DNA of 64,000 nt from Aureococcus anophagefferens (GCF_000186865.1 NW_008705561.1:2917494-2981493), one strand, 5' to 3'; shown: positions 20,275-30,240, counted from the first letter of the stretch. Numbers and translations: made by a program. Notes: generated by a model from the sequence alone, not told the origin.

Positions 20275-21300
20275 ATGCCGCGACGGGGTGTCGCCGAGCG
20301 CCTTCGGCGCACCCTCGCCGACCGGGGTCGGACTCCTGCGACGGACGAGTTTGACTCGGACGATTCCGATGTCGAGTGGAAGCGGGCAACGATGGAGGAG
20401 CTCCAACAGGAGACGACAGGCGGAATGAAGATCCGCGCGGTCCCGCATAGCGACACCCCGACGGCGCCGTTCTTTGTGTATACCGTTGGAGCGACGACGT
20501 CTGGGCACCCCGAAGTTATCGTCCGCGGGCTTCATCGGACGCTCGTTTCTAGCGTCGCGTCCACGCTGAACTTTCTCCTCGATAACCACAAAGAAGGCAA
20601 ACCACTCGAAGTGCACCACAATGTGCAGTCTAGTGGGTTCATTTACAAAGCGATTCGGCCAGAGGACGAGGCGACGGTGCGCGAGGAGCTCATGACTGTG
20701 ACCACGCGCCTCTTCGGCTCCGACTACGAGTTGCTCGAACTCGTCGTCCTCGGCCAGGTCGACGACGACGATAATGTGCGAACGCTCGACCGGCAGCCGG
20801 AGAAGCTCAAAGTCTGCGCCAATTGCAACGCCACCGCGCCCCCGGGCGGCAAGCTCCGCGCCTGCGCCGGTTGCAACGCCGTGCGGTATTGTTCTCGCGA
20901 GTGCCAAAAAAATGCGTGGAAGGACCACAAAAAGGTCTGCGCTACCTTAGCGGCCCTTGCCGCTGAGGCCGTGTTGGAAGACGACGAGGCCATCCGAATC
21001 GGTCTCGAGCGTACCGCCATTGAAGAGCCCCGCGGCCGCTCGGACGCGCCGCCGAAGACCTCCGATCCGGCCGTGCGCCGCATCTTGCTGGCGTTCTCCT
21101 CGAAGAAAACTGCCTACATCCGCTTCATCGATGGCGACGTCGGAAACTGCGCTTCCCGGAACCTTGAGTACGTCACGCTCCGAGACGCGCTGTTCCACGC
21201 CGCGGAGTGGAAGGTCGATTGGGACGCGGAACTGTCGGACGAAGACGCGGCCCTGGTCCGCGCGAACGGCCCCTGGTTCGCGGGCCTCGTAGGGGCCTAA
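20275..21300 (+). CDS. DUF4262-like domain plus MYND zinc finger
   Basis: 341 aa from MPRRGVAERLRRTLADRGRT. Residues about 60-150 resemble DUF4262: FFVYTVGATTSGHPEVIVRG, then a helical stretch. A MYND zinc finger is at about 182-225 with Cys/His in order: KVCANCNAT, LRACAGCNAVRYCSRECQ, then WKDHKKVC. The C-terminal 80 residues (AYIRFIDGDVGNCASRNLEY) are unassigned. GC is lower than in the flanking genes. MYND fingers bind proline-containing peptides; DUF4262 has no known biochemical role. Confidence 0.7.
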   Translation: MPRRGVAERLRRTLADRGRTPATDEFDSDDSDVEWKRATMEELQQETTGGMKIRAVPHSDTPTAPFFVYTVGATTSGHPEVIVRGLHRTLVSSVASTLNFLLDNHKEGKPLEVHHNVQSSGFIYKAIRPEDEATVREELMTVTTRLFGSDYELLELVVLGQVDDDDNVRTLDRQPEKLKVCANCNATAPPGGKLRACAGCNAVRYCSRECQKNAWKDHKKVCATLAALAAEAVLEDDEAIRIGLERTAIEEPRGRSDAPPKTSDPAVRRILLAFSSKKTAYIRFIDGDVGNCASRNLEYVTLRDALFHAAEWKVDWDAELSDEDAALVRANGPWFAGLVGA

Positions 21301-21472
21301 GGTTATGAGTCAGAGCCCGCCGCTCGGGAGGTCGTCCTGGTAGGCTATAGAGGGCTGCATGCCTGGCATAGGACGCCCAGAAGGGGGTGGATTTTGCGCC
21401 CAGCGAGGTCCGGCCGAGCTCCGATCTCGGAGAACGCATCACGCCAAGCCGAGCTTAGATCAGAGACGCTAG

Positions 21473-21949
21473 ATGGCGGGCGACTCGAGCGCCCCTTCCC
21501 GTTTCCGCTTCGCGGAGCAAAAAGCGAAGGCTCAAGTCGAAGCCGGGCGACGGGACAGCGCCAAAGGCCGCAAGGGCTCGATCTTGGGGAAAGTCATCCG
21601 GTCGGCCTCGTTCGATAGCGCGCAGAAACGGGTGCGGCCTTCGCGCGAACCCTCCGCGCGCGGACCCTCCGCGCGCGACCCCCGCCACCCCGACCCACCC
21701 CCCGACGCCTTCGCGCCGCGCGATCGACGCTCGCGCTGACCGCCGTTCGACGTGTCCGACGCGCCGCCGTCCGCAGGAGGAGGAGTCGCGGCGCGCTCGC
21801 GCGAACTGGAAGCGCTCCATCAACACGGTACGCGCGCCGGCGTCCCGCCCGGTACCCGCGCGGCGCGCGAGCCGAGCCCCTGGGTTCCCCCGCAGGTCAT
21901 CGCGTCGATTCGGTGGAAGAAGATCATCGAGGAGAAGCGAGAGGAGTGA
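21473..21949 (+). CDS. Small basic protein, three exons (87 aa)
   Basis: Exons 21473..21631, 21777..21827 and 21896..21949 (TGA). Introns of 145 and 68 nt have GTGCGG...CCGCAG and GTACGC...CCGCAG ends, both phase 0. Joined, they give 264 nt encoding an 87-aa Lys/Arg-rich protein that begins MAGDSSAPSRFRFAEQKA and ends VIASIRWKKIIEEKREE. The middle exon encodes EEESRRARANWKRSINT. No family recognised. The last intron is convincing because the pyrimidine-rich tract precedes the acceptor; the first is less certain. Confidence 0.5.
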
Positions 21950-22064
21950 GAGCCACCCCCCCCCCCCCGCGCCGCGCCACTCTCGCCGAGGGGAGCGCCG
22001 CGCCGAGCAGTGCCGCCATCCGCGCGCGCACTGTCGCGTCTACTTCTGCCTCGCGACGTGGAAA

Positions 22065-22175
22065 GGGCGTTCGACCTACGTCAACAGCGTCGCGGTGTTC
22101 CCAGCGGGCGACCGCGTCGTGTCCGGGTCTGCGGACAATACGCTCAAGTTATGGGGCGCGGCCAGCCAGACGTAA
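22065..22175 (+). pseudogene. WD40-repeat fragment
   Basis: The frame has no start codon. It reads STYVNSVAVFPAGDRVVSGS followed by ADNTLKLWGAASQT and TAA at 22173. This is one complete WD40 blade (V-x-S-G-S-x-D-x-T-L-K-L-W). No further blades are found upstream, so it is probably a relic of a WD40 gene. Confidence 0.5.
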
Positions 22176-22219
22176 ATCCGGGCGAGTAGGCGAGATCCGC
22201 CACTCTGGGGAAGGACCCA

Positions 22220-22378
22220 ATGCCGATGAGCGCCGGCTACTTCGCGGGCGGGCCGCCGAAGAGGTCCGCGGCCGCGGGGTCCGAGGCGGCCGGCGCCGCC
22301 GATCGCGACGGCGCCGGCGCGAGGCCCGCCGCAGAGGCGCGCCAGGTGCCGAGTTCAGCGGAGAGAGACTTGTCGTAA
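22220..22378 (+). CDS. Possible 52-aa ORF
   Basis: ATG at 22220 to TAA at 22378, beginning MPMSAGYFAGGPPKRSAAAG. No domain is recognised and GC richness makes chance ORFs common here, so this may not be a gene. It is convergent with the EF-hand gene. Confidence 0.2.
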   Translation: MPMSAGYFAGGPPKRSAAAGSEAAGAADRDGAGARPAAEARQVPSSAERDLS

Positions 22379-22471
22379 GGAAGCACAGGGGGGAGCGGGG
22401 GAAGACAGGCGAGCGACGACGGGGCCGGGGCCGGCGCGCGGTGGGCCGCGGCCGGCGGCCGATCCGCGCGC

Positions 22472-24018
22472 TCAGAGGTCGCCGAGGGACGGGCGGCGGC
22501 CGTAGTTCCGCTTCTTCGCGGCCTGCTCGGCGAGCATGGCCTTGTAGACCTTGGAGTGGTTGAGGCGGTGCGTGACCTTGTTGACCATGTGCTTGAAGGA
22601 GAAGCGGACGAGGAGGAACTTGAGCTTCTCCGTGTTGTCCATGTCGCGGAAGGGCTTCGCGTGCTTGATCGTGAACGCGTCCAGCGACTTGCGGAGGCGC
22701 TCCATGGCCGCGGACCCCGCGGCGCGCTCGACGGCCGCGGCCTCGCGGGCCTCGCCGACCTCCGCGGTCATCGCGTTGAAGTCCTCCATCGACGGGCGCC
22801 GCGACGTCGCGGGCGCGACCTGGAGCGCGTGGACGCCCGGGTTCTTGCGGTAGACGACGTCGCTCGCCTTGAGCTCGCCGTCGCTGGACAGCATGGCGAG
22901 CACGAGCGTCGACGCGTCGCCCGCGGCCGTGCCGACGCGGCGGATCACGAAATTCGCGAGCTCCTGCGCGACGACCTCGTCGCCGGCGGCCTGCTTCTCG
23001 GGCTTCCCGGGGGACGCGCCGCCCTGCTTCTTCGACCGGGCCTCGAGCTCCGCCGCCACGAGGCCGTCGAAGTGGTCCCGCTTCGCCTCGAGCACGCGCG
23101 TCGCGTCGACGAAGAGCGGCGCGAAGACCGTGTCGTCGGCGTCCTTGGCGCTCACGGCTAAAACCTTGAGCGTCTTCTCGTAGCCGATCTTGAGCGTGAG
23201 GAACTGCTTCGACTTCCAAAGGGGCTTCTGGCCCGCGTAGATCTGGTCGGGCGAGAGCCGCGACCGCTTCGGCGAGCTCGGCGGCTTCTTGATCCCGGGC
23301 GACCCGTCGGCGTCGACGAGCGGCGCGGCGAGCGCCTCGGGGGACGCGCCGTCCTCGGGCGCGTCGTCGCCCTCGTCGTCCTCGGGCGCGAGCCGGTCCT
23401 CGAGCGACGGCTTCGGCGCGCGCGCGGCGGCCTCGCGCTCGCGGCGGAGCTTCTCGGCCTTCCAGGCGAGGGTCGGGATGTGGAGGCAGTAGTGCAGGAA
23501 CTCCTCCATGGACACGGTGCCGTTCTTGTCCTCGTCGAAGTGGTCGATCAACGCCGCGAGCTCGCCGGCCGAGATGGACCAGCCCAGCTTCTTCATGGCC
23601 GCCTCGAAGTCGTCGGGCGTGATGTCGTCGTCGTCGCCCGCGCCCTCGGACTTGAAGTACTTGAAGATCTGGTCCACGCGGAGGCCCTTCTCCTTGGCGT
23701 TCGACATGACCTGCGGGCGGCGGCGCGGCGGTCCGACGCGGCGCGGCCCTCCCGAGGGCGGGGGCGCCGCGGCCGCGCCTGCTGCAGCTTCTTCTCCGGC
23801 GACAGGTTCTGGTCCACGTTGGCGAACTCGGCGAGGTCCACCATGCCCGTCAGCGAGAAGCGGCGCGCGGCGTCGTTGCGGCGCTCCTCCTTGGCCTTGG
23901 CCTGGGCCTGGGCGAGCACGATCTGCTCGCTCGGCGGCGTGTTGTCCTCCTTCGACCGCGAGAAGGACCGGCGGCGCATGGAGGCCATCGGGGGGGCGGC
24001 GGCGGCTGCCATTGTCAT
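22472..24018 (-). CDS. EF-hand calcium-binding protein, two exons
   Basis: 492 aa. Exon 1 is complement 23779..24018 and exon 2 complement 22472..23710, separated by a 68-nt GC-AG intron (donor CAG/GCGCGG, acceptor CCCGCAG/GTC), phase 0. Exon 1 encodes a basic, Ala-rich N-terminus (RRRSFSRSKEDNTPPSEQIV). Exon 2 starts VMSNAKEKGLRVDQIFKYF and has a canonical EF-hand loop DEDKNGTVSMEE preceded by a weaker partner (DDDDITPDDFEAAM). The rest is Lys-rich and acidic with unassigned sequence (FLLVRFSFKHMVNKVTHRL). Start 24012 is an alternative ATG. Likely a calcium sensor; target unknown. Confidence 0.7.
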
Positions 24019-24212
24019 GCGCTACACAACGTTCCTGGCGGAGTTCTGACAATCTGGGCAGCCCCAAACAAAACAACCGGTAGGCGATCGCTCTTTCTCT
24101 TGAAGAAGCACGAGTCCAATGATTCGACAAAAAAGTCAACTCTTGTCCTTGAAACACGACGAATTTGCCGCAGGAATGGAGCCGCTCCAGGCAGAGCCCT
24201 GAGCCGGCCGCG

Positions 24213-25802
24213 ATGGCGGACGACTGGCCCCTGGCGATCGCCCACGGTCGCGTGGCCTACTGCGCGTTCCGCGCCACGTCGGTGACCGTCGCCGCGGTCG
24301 ACGGGGACGAGGTTCGCGTCGTCGCGCTCGGCGCGGTGCCCGAGGTGCCCTGCGCGTCCGTCGAGGCCTGCGACGTCGCCTGGGTCGGGCGGCGGCTCGT
24401 CGTCTGCGCGAGCGACGGCACCGTGCGGTGCTTCGACGGCGACGCCTGCAACCCGACGGCCTGCGTCCGCGTCGCGGCGTCCGCCGGGCGCCTGTCGGCC
24501 GCGCCGGGCGCGTCCGAGGCCGTCTTCCGCGCGCGGCCGGGGCTGGCGACGTTCCTGGCCTTCGACGGCGGCGGCGCGCCGCGCGTGAGCCACCACAAGG
24601 TCGCGGCGCCGGAGCCGGCGGCCCTCGCGGCGTCGCGCGGCGGCAAAGCTTTAGGAGTCGGCTCTCGGCCGACGGTCGCCGAGTACGCGCTGGCGGACCC
24701 GCCGCCGTCGGGCCTGCTGCGCGCCGCCGCCGGCGCCCTCCTCGGCTGGCTCGCGCCGGGCGCGCGGGCGCCCCGGGGCGACGGGAACGCGCGCGACGGC
24801 TTCGCGGACCGGCGGCCCTACGAGGACCGCGAGGGCCCGCGTGCGAATCAAATCTTCAACCCGACTTCAATGTGCGCGTATTCGAATGATTTAACACGAG
24901 CACTTCCGCTGTGCTTCGAGAATTCGATGAGAGCACTAGATTCATCCAAAAATCAGCCGAATCGACTTTGATTTGACCGAGCTCGAGAATTTCAAAGTTT
25001 GGTCGGGACGTCCCAGCTCACCGGTTGATTCGCACACAGGCGAGGGCGCGCGGCGCGAGGGCGAGCGCCACGGCCGCGCGGCGCGGTCGCGCGTCTTCTT
25101 CGACGACGCGGGCCGCGAGGCCCACGGCGTCGCCGTGTCGCCGCGCGGCGACCTCGCGGCCGTGAGCGACAACCTCGGCCGCGTGCTCCTCGTCGACGTC
25201 GCGGCGGGGCGACTCGTGCGGCTCTTCAAGGGCGCGCGCCGCGCCCAGGTCGCCTGGGTCGAGGTCGACGACGGCGACGGCGCGAAAACGCCGGGCCTCT
25301 ACCTCGCGATTTTAGCGCCGCAGCGGGCCCTCGCGCGCGTCTGGCGGTGCCGCTTCGGCCCGTGCGTCGCGGCGTTCCGCGTCCCGCCGGAGCTGACGCG
25401 CCTCGTCGAGGCGCGGGGCGCGGACGGCCGCGCCGTCGCCTACGTCGCCGGCGGGCCGGCGGACCTCGTCCTCGAGCCGCTCGCCGTGGACGCGGCGCGG
25501 TGCGCGGCGGTGGCCGCCGCCGCGCGGCGCGACCTCGCGACGGCGGGCGCCGAGGCGCGCGCGAAGCGCGCGCTCGCGGCCGCGGACAAACGCGGCGACG
25601 CGTCGGACGCCGCGGCGCAGCTCGGCCGCCTCGACGGCGACGACGGCGCTTTGGCGCGCGTCGTGGACGACGCGTGCCGGTCCTGCGGCTCGCCGGCGGT
25701 CGTCGCGTCGCTCCTGGCGCACCTCGCGCGGCGCGGCGACGCCCTGGGCGCCAAGGCCGCGGCGCTCGCGGCGACGGAGCGCGTGCGCGCGTCCCTCGCG
25801 GG
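24213..25802 (+). CDS. RAB3GAP2-like (Rab3GAP regulatory subunit) N-terminal part, truncated by gap
   Basis: Exon 1 is 24213..24828 and exon 2 25040..25802, running into N. The protein has a degenerate beta-propeller (MADDWPLAIAHGRVAYCAF, then VVCASDGTVRCFDG). After the introner it reads FFDDAGREAHGVAVSPRGDL, then AAVSDNLGRVLLVDVAAGRL, VRLFKGARRAQVAWVEV and LAILAPQRALARVWRCRFG. The order D-D-x-R, S-P-x-G-D-L-A-A-V-x-D-N-x-G-R-V, V-R-x-x-K-G-x-R-x-A-Q and R-x-x-x-x-V-W matches the RAB3GAP2 N-terminal family, the regulatory half of the Rab3/Rab18 GAP/GEF complex. The C-terminus is missing. Confidence 0.6.
24837..25039 (+). mobile_element. Introner element E, family 2
   Basis: A 203-bp element between copies of GCGAGGGC at 24829-24836 and 25040-25047. 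Ends CCGCGTGCGAATCAA and the complement of CTGTGTGCGAATCAA form the inverted repeat. The intron 24829..25039 is 211 nt, GC-AG. Splicing restores YEDREGARREGE. Confidence 0.92.
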
Positions 25803-26057
25803 NNNNNNNNNNNNNNNNNNNNNNNNNNNNNNNNNNNNNNNNNNNNNNNNNNNNNNNNNNNNNNNNNNNNNNNNNNNNNNNNNNNNNNNNNNNNNNNNNN
25901 NNNNNNNNNNNNNNNNNNNNNNNNNNNNNNNNNNNNNNNNNNNNNNNNNNNNNNNNNNNNNNNNNNNNNNNNNNNNNNNNNNNNNNNNNNNNNNNNNNNN
26001 NNNNNNNNNNNNNNNNNNNNNNNNNNNNNNNNNNNNNNNNNNNNNNNNNNNNNNNNN
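25803..26057. other. Assembly gap (255 N)
   Basis: A run of 255 N. The reading frame before it (exon 2 of the RAB3GAP2-like gene) and after it are not in register at this length, so its length is an estimate, or it hides an intron or another gene boundary. Confidence 0.99.
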
Positions 26058-26132
26058 AAGGACGACGGCGAGCCCCAGGTCCTCTTCGACTTCAAGCCCA
26101 AGGATGACGCGGCGGACGACGACGACTGGTGA
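26058..26132 (+). CDS. C-terminal coding tail after the gap
   Basis: The frame reads KDDGEPQVLFDFKPKDDAAD and ends DDDW with TGA at 26130-26132. It could be the end of the RAB3GAP2-like gene or of a separate gene hidden in the gap. Acidic tails of this kind are non-diagnostic. Confidence 0.45.
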   Translation, partial: KDDGEPQVLFDFKPKDDAADDDDW

Positions 26133-26218
26133 GGGCAACGTTTGAGATGGTGTAGTGCAAGATCTGTGCAACAGAGCAGTTTTGGGAGAGCCGATGTGTC
26201 GCAGCTTGCGCTGACCTC

Positions 26219-28897
26219 ATGAACCCGGAGGCGGTCGCCTTCGTGCCGGCGGCATCATTGCCGCCAGCGCCTGCGCAGAAGCGGCGCGCGCGCACGAGGC
26301 GAAAGCCGCCACCGAGCGCCGCCGAGCCCGAGGAGCCGCGGCGCAGGAGCCGGCGCAAGCCCCGCGCCCAGGACGCGGCGCCGGAGCCGGAGACACGGCG
26401 CAGGCACCGGCGGAAGCCGAAGGGCGCGGCTCCGCCGGCGGCCGCCCAGGACGCGCCGCTCCCGGCGTGGCCCGCGCGCGACGCGCCGCCGCTGCGGCCG
26501 GCGCCGGCGCCGGCCGCGGCGGCGCCCGAGGCGCCCGCGTGCCGGACCGTGCGCCCGTCGGGCCGGCGCCTCGCCGCGGGCCGGGAGCGCTGGCGGCGCG
26601 AGGAGGCGGACTGGCGCCGCGCCGAGGCCGAGCGGCGCCGCGCCGAGGCGGAGCGGCGGGGCATGGCCGCGGAGGAACGGCGGACGCCGCCGCCGGCGCC
26701 GCCGCCGGCGCCGGACTACTCCTCCGACTCGTCGGCGACGTCCGTGTCCTCGCTCGGCTCCGCGGACCTCGAGGCCGCCGTGTCGCGCGGCGACGCGGCG
26801 GCGATCGCGGCGCGGCGCCGGCCGCCGCGCGCGGCGCTCTTCGTCGCCGCCGCGCGCCGCGGCGACGCGCGCGTCCTCCGCGCGCTGCTCCGGGCGCCGC
26901 GCGGCGGCGCCGTCGGCGCGACCGTCGACGGCGCGACGGCGCTGCACGCGGCGGCGGGCGCGCGCTGCGCCGAGTGCGTCGCCGCGCTGCTCGGCGCCGG
27001 CGCGGACGTTTTCGCGCGCGACCGCCGCAACGAGACGCCGCTCCACCGCTGCTGCGCGGGCCCGCCGGACGACGACGCCGCGGACGTCGCGCGGCTCCTG
27101 AGCCGCCATCCGCCGCGAGGCGCGCGCCGCTGGCGGCTCCTCGACGCGCGCGAGAAGGCCGGGGGCTGGACGGCGCTCCGCGTCGCCGTCGAGGCGCGGC
27201 GCGCGCGTTTAGACGGCGACGCGGGCCTCGAGGTCGTCGACGCGCTGATCGAGGCCGGCGCGTCGCCCGCGGTACCGGACGCGCGGGGCCGGTCGCCGCT
27301 CGCCGTCGCCGCGGCCGAGGGCGACGCGGCCCTCGCGGTCGCGCTCTGCGACGGCTCGCTGCGGCCCTTCGCCAGGGCCGAGGAGAGCCCCGCGGGGCCG
27401 CTGCCGCTCCAGGAGGCCGTGCGGTCCGGCGACGCCGCGACCGTGGACGCGCTCGCGGCGAGCGGCCGCGTCGACCTCGACGCGCGCGAGCGCGGCGGCG
27501 ACATGGACACGGCCCTCACGGCGGCCGCGCGCGCGGGCCGCGACGAAGCGGTGCGCGTTTTGGTCGACCGCGGCGCGGACGTCTTCCGCGCGAACGGCCG
27601 CCAGCGGACGCCGCTCTTCCTCGCGCTCTCGCTCCTGCCCGAGGGCGACGGCCCCGCGCCGACCGTCGAGGTCCTCGCGCGCGCGGCCCTCGCGAAGCGC
27701 GCGGCCCGCCCGCGGGCCGGGGGCGCGTCCTTCTTCGCGACGCCGCTCTGCCCGGCGTCGTCGCGGACGCCGCTGCAGCACGCGCTCCGCTGCGGCCGCG
27801 CGCGAGCGGCCGCGCTCTTCGTGGGCCTCGGCGCGCCCGTCGACGTCCGCGCGGTCCTCGCGGGCGCCGACGCGGCCGAGGTCGAGTGGGATCGGCTGTC
27901 GGCCGACGGCGTCCTGAGCGGGAGCGCGCGCGACCTCCGGGCGACCATGGCCGCGCTCCTCGCGGCCACGGACGCCGGCGACGGCGACGTCGACGTCGAG
28001 CTCGACGGCGGCGCGGACCTGCCGGCGCACGCCTTCGTGCTCGAGGCGCGGTCCATGGGCGGCCCCTGGCGCGGCGTCGGCCGCGAGGCCGCGGTCGCCG
28101 CGCGCGAGTACGCGTACACGGACGCCGTCGACGGCGTCGACGTCGTCAACGCGGATCAGATCCACGCGCGGCCGTGCAAATACGGCGACGCCGCGCTCCT
28201 CGAACTGCTGTCGCTCGCGCGGCGCCTCGGCCGCGAGCGCGAGGACCTCGCCTACGTCGCGTGGGCGCGCCTCGTCGCCCGGGGCGTCGGGGCGGCGAAG
28301 CTCGGGAAGCGGCCGTGCTCTCACGGGTCGCCCCTCCTCCAGGACCTGTGGAGGCACGCGAGGCGGCACGGCATTCCCGTGTCGAGCCGCGGCGACGTCG
28401 TCGGCCGCGCGCACGCGCCGATCCTCGCGGAGTGCCTACCCTTCGTCGGCGGCCTGCTGCGCTTCGGGGCGGGCGACGCCGTCGACGTCGGCGTCGACGC
28501 CGTGTCGCTCAAGCAGGCCCTGCAGTACGCCTACGGCTGGGGCCCGGTGCCCCAGCTGGGCCCGGCCGCGCTCCTCAAACTTGTCAGAGCCGCCGACCTC
28601 TTTTGCTGCGCGGGTCTCCGGGACGAGGCCGCGGCGCTCCTCGCGCGATGGGTCGCCGGCCTCGAGACGGAGCACGGAGCCCGGGACAAGTTCGGGCCGC
28701 GGATTCCGGACGTCGACCTCGCCGTGCGCTGCCTCGACGTCGCCGCGACGTTCGACCTGCCCCTCCTGCGGCGCACCTGCGCCCGCGTCGTCCTCGAGAG
28801 CCTCGACCGGCTCGGCGACGTCGACCTCGGCGGCGTCTCGCGGGCCGACCTCGTCTGCCTGGCGCTCACGGGGATCAGCGCGGTTGCAGCACGTTAG
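26219..28897 (+). CDS. Ankyrin-repeat protein with C-terminal BTB-like domain
   Basis: 892 aa. The first 165 residues are Arg/Pro/Ala-rich with coiled-coil (WRREEADWRRAEAERRRAEA). Ankyrin repeats span about 190-560 (TALHAAAGARCAECVAALLG, TPLHRCCAGPP, SPLAVAAAEGDAALAVAL, TALTAAARAGRDEAVRVLVD, TPLQHALRCGRARAAALF). The last 280 residues contain two diverged BTB/POZ-like parts: ADLPAHAFVLEARS near residue 600 and HAPILAECLPFVGGLLRF near 730, followed by SLKQALQYAYGWGP and LLKLVRAADLFCCAGLRDEA. Ankyrin-BTB proteins are commonly Cullin-3 adaptors; that role is inferred. Confidence 0.7.
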   Translation: MNPEAVAFVPAASLPPAPAQKRRARTRRKPPPSAAEPEEPRRRSRRKPRAQDAAPEPETRRRHRRKPKGAAPPAAAQDAPLPAWPARDAPPLRPAPAPAAAAPEAPACRTVRPSGRRLAAGRERWRREEADWRRAEAERRRAEAERRGMAAEERRTPPPAPPPAPDYSSDSSATSVSSLGSADLEAAVSRGDAAAIAARRRPPRAALFVAAARRGDARVLRALLRAPRGGAVGATVDGATALHAAAGARCAECVAALLGAGADVFARDRRNETPLHRCCAGPPDDDAADVARLLSRHPPRGARRWRLLDAREKAGGWTALRVAVEARRARLDGDAGLEVVDALIEAGASPAVPDARGRSPLAVAAAEGDAALAVALCDGSLRPFARAEESPAGPLPLQEAVRSGDAATVDALAASGRVDLDARERGGDMDTALTAAARAGRDEAVRVLVDRGADVFRANGRQRTPLFLALSLLPEGDGPAPTVEVLARAALAKRAARPRAGGASFFATPLCPASSRTPLQHALRCGRARAAALFVGLGAPVDVRAVLAGADAAEVEWDRLSADGVLSGSARDLRATMAALLAATDAGDGDVDVELDGGADLPAHAFVLEARSMGGPWRGVGREAAVAAREYAYTDAVDGVDVVNADQIHARPCKYGDAALLELLSLARRLGREREDLAYVAWARLVARGVGAAKLGKRPCSHGSPLLQDLWRHARRHGIPVSSRGDVVGRAHAPILAECLPFVGGLLRFGAGDAVDVGVDAVSLKQALQYAYGWGPVPQLGPAALLKLVRAADLFCCAGLRDEAAALLARWVAGLETEHGARDKFGPRIPDVDLAVRCLDVAATFDLPLLRRTCARVVLESLDRLGDVDLGGVSRADLVCLALTGISAVAAR

Positions 28898-28941
28898 AGA
28901 GCTAGTTTAGTATGTCCCATCGCTGGTGGGAGCGGGAAGAC

Positions 28942-30240
28942 CTAAGAAGAAGTCGAGATTCTCCGAGTCGGCCGCCGCAAGAAGCAGTCCGAGAGAGCGG
29001 AGCACAAGCTCCTGGGCCGCGAAACTAGCGCGGCTTCCCAGGCCTTGATGTCGGCGATGTTTTGTGTGGACTTGACGAAGTCATCAAGGTATTTGGTCTC
29101 GGCCCCACGCAGCTCAGCGGCCCGTGCCGAGTCGCGCGCCACCTCCTCCGCCTTCTTCGCTGCCGCCACCGCGTACTTGGAAAGATTTTCCGAAGCCTTG
29201 GCAGCTTCGCGTGCCGACGTCACATGCCGCTTACTCTTCAGCATCGTGACCAAGGCCTTGGCGCTTTCATGCGCATCCTCGGCACATCGCGACGCTCGCT
29301 CGGCATGACCCACGGCCGTCGCCATGTCCTCAAGAGCTGCCGCCTCCTTTTCTGCCGCCGCCGTCGCCTCCTCCGTTGCCTTCGCCGCCAGCGACGTGGC
29401 ACGGGAAATCAAGTTCTCATCCGCAGTTTTTGCCGCGTTCACCGCATTCTGCGCGTTAACCGCCGCCTCGCGCGCGGCGATCAAGACCGCGACGGCCCCT
29501 TTAAACGCCGCGGCCTCTGGGGGGCCGCTCGCCGCCGCGTCGCGCCAAAGCGCCTTTTGCCACTCGTCCCGCCGCGCGACAGAACTCGACTTCAAAAATT
29601 CGTGCGCGGCCGCCGAGACGCGGTCCGCCGCAGCCACGGCCGCCTACGAGAACGTCCGTCGGGGCACTGAGGCTTCAGGATCAAGACGCGGGAAGGACAC
29701 CTTCTCAAACGCAGAGTCGAGGACGTCGAAGAACTCGCTGAAGAGTTCCGATTTGATGCCATGCGACTCGATGGCGAACCACTCAGTTTCTATATCGATC
29801 TTCTCCTTACCGAACGCGGATTTGAATTCCTTGACGCGAATTTCTTGGAGACGAGGCAAATTCTTGAGCACGTTGTCGACTCCCATTTTCCCCGGTGCCT
29901 TGCCCTTGTTTTGCTGCTTATCTTTTTTAGGATCCGAACGGCCAACTTGCCACGGCCCACAAACGACGACGAGCCCGACGACCTCGAGACCCGGCGTGTG
30001 CGTCGTGTAAGCTTTGAAGCGGCCCTGTTGGCCACCATGACGAAAGAACCCCTTAACGCTGTCTTTGGCATGCCCGACTTTCAAGTAGCCCCCGTCGCGG
30101 ATCATGTAGAACTTGTCGATGACGACGTCCTCGCTCTGGGAGGAAGCAGTAAAAGTCACATCGTCCTCGGCGCCGCCCAACACCTGGTCGCCAGTGAAGA
30201 CGACGCATTGACCCGAACGGAGGGTGATTTCTCGCGCCAT
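28942..30240 (-). CDS. Unrecognised protein with C-terminal coiled-coil, two exons, lower GC
   Basis: Exon 1 is complement 29701..30240 and exon 2 complement 28942..29643. The 57-nt intron runs GTGTCC...TCGTAG, phase 0, joining LDSAFEK to AAVAAADRVSAAAH and giving 413 aa. Without splicing, exon 1 would stop at 29644 and exon 2 would lack any ATG start. The N-terminus (MAREITLRSGQCVVFTGDQV) is beta-rich and globular; an ATG at 30363 is also possible. Exon 2 is a long amphipathic helix rich in Ala/Lys/Glu (ATSLAAKATEEATAAAEKEA). No family recognised. GC is clearly below that of flanking genes. Confidence 0.55.

Larger units (their letters stand above)
21950..22471. other. Intergenic region with C14 tract, WD40 relic and short ORF
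   Basis: 522 bp between convergent genes. It contains a run of 14 C at about 21955-21968, a WD40-repeat fragment at 22065-22175 and a 52-codon ORF at 22220-22378. Nothing else is seen. Confidence 0.5.
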
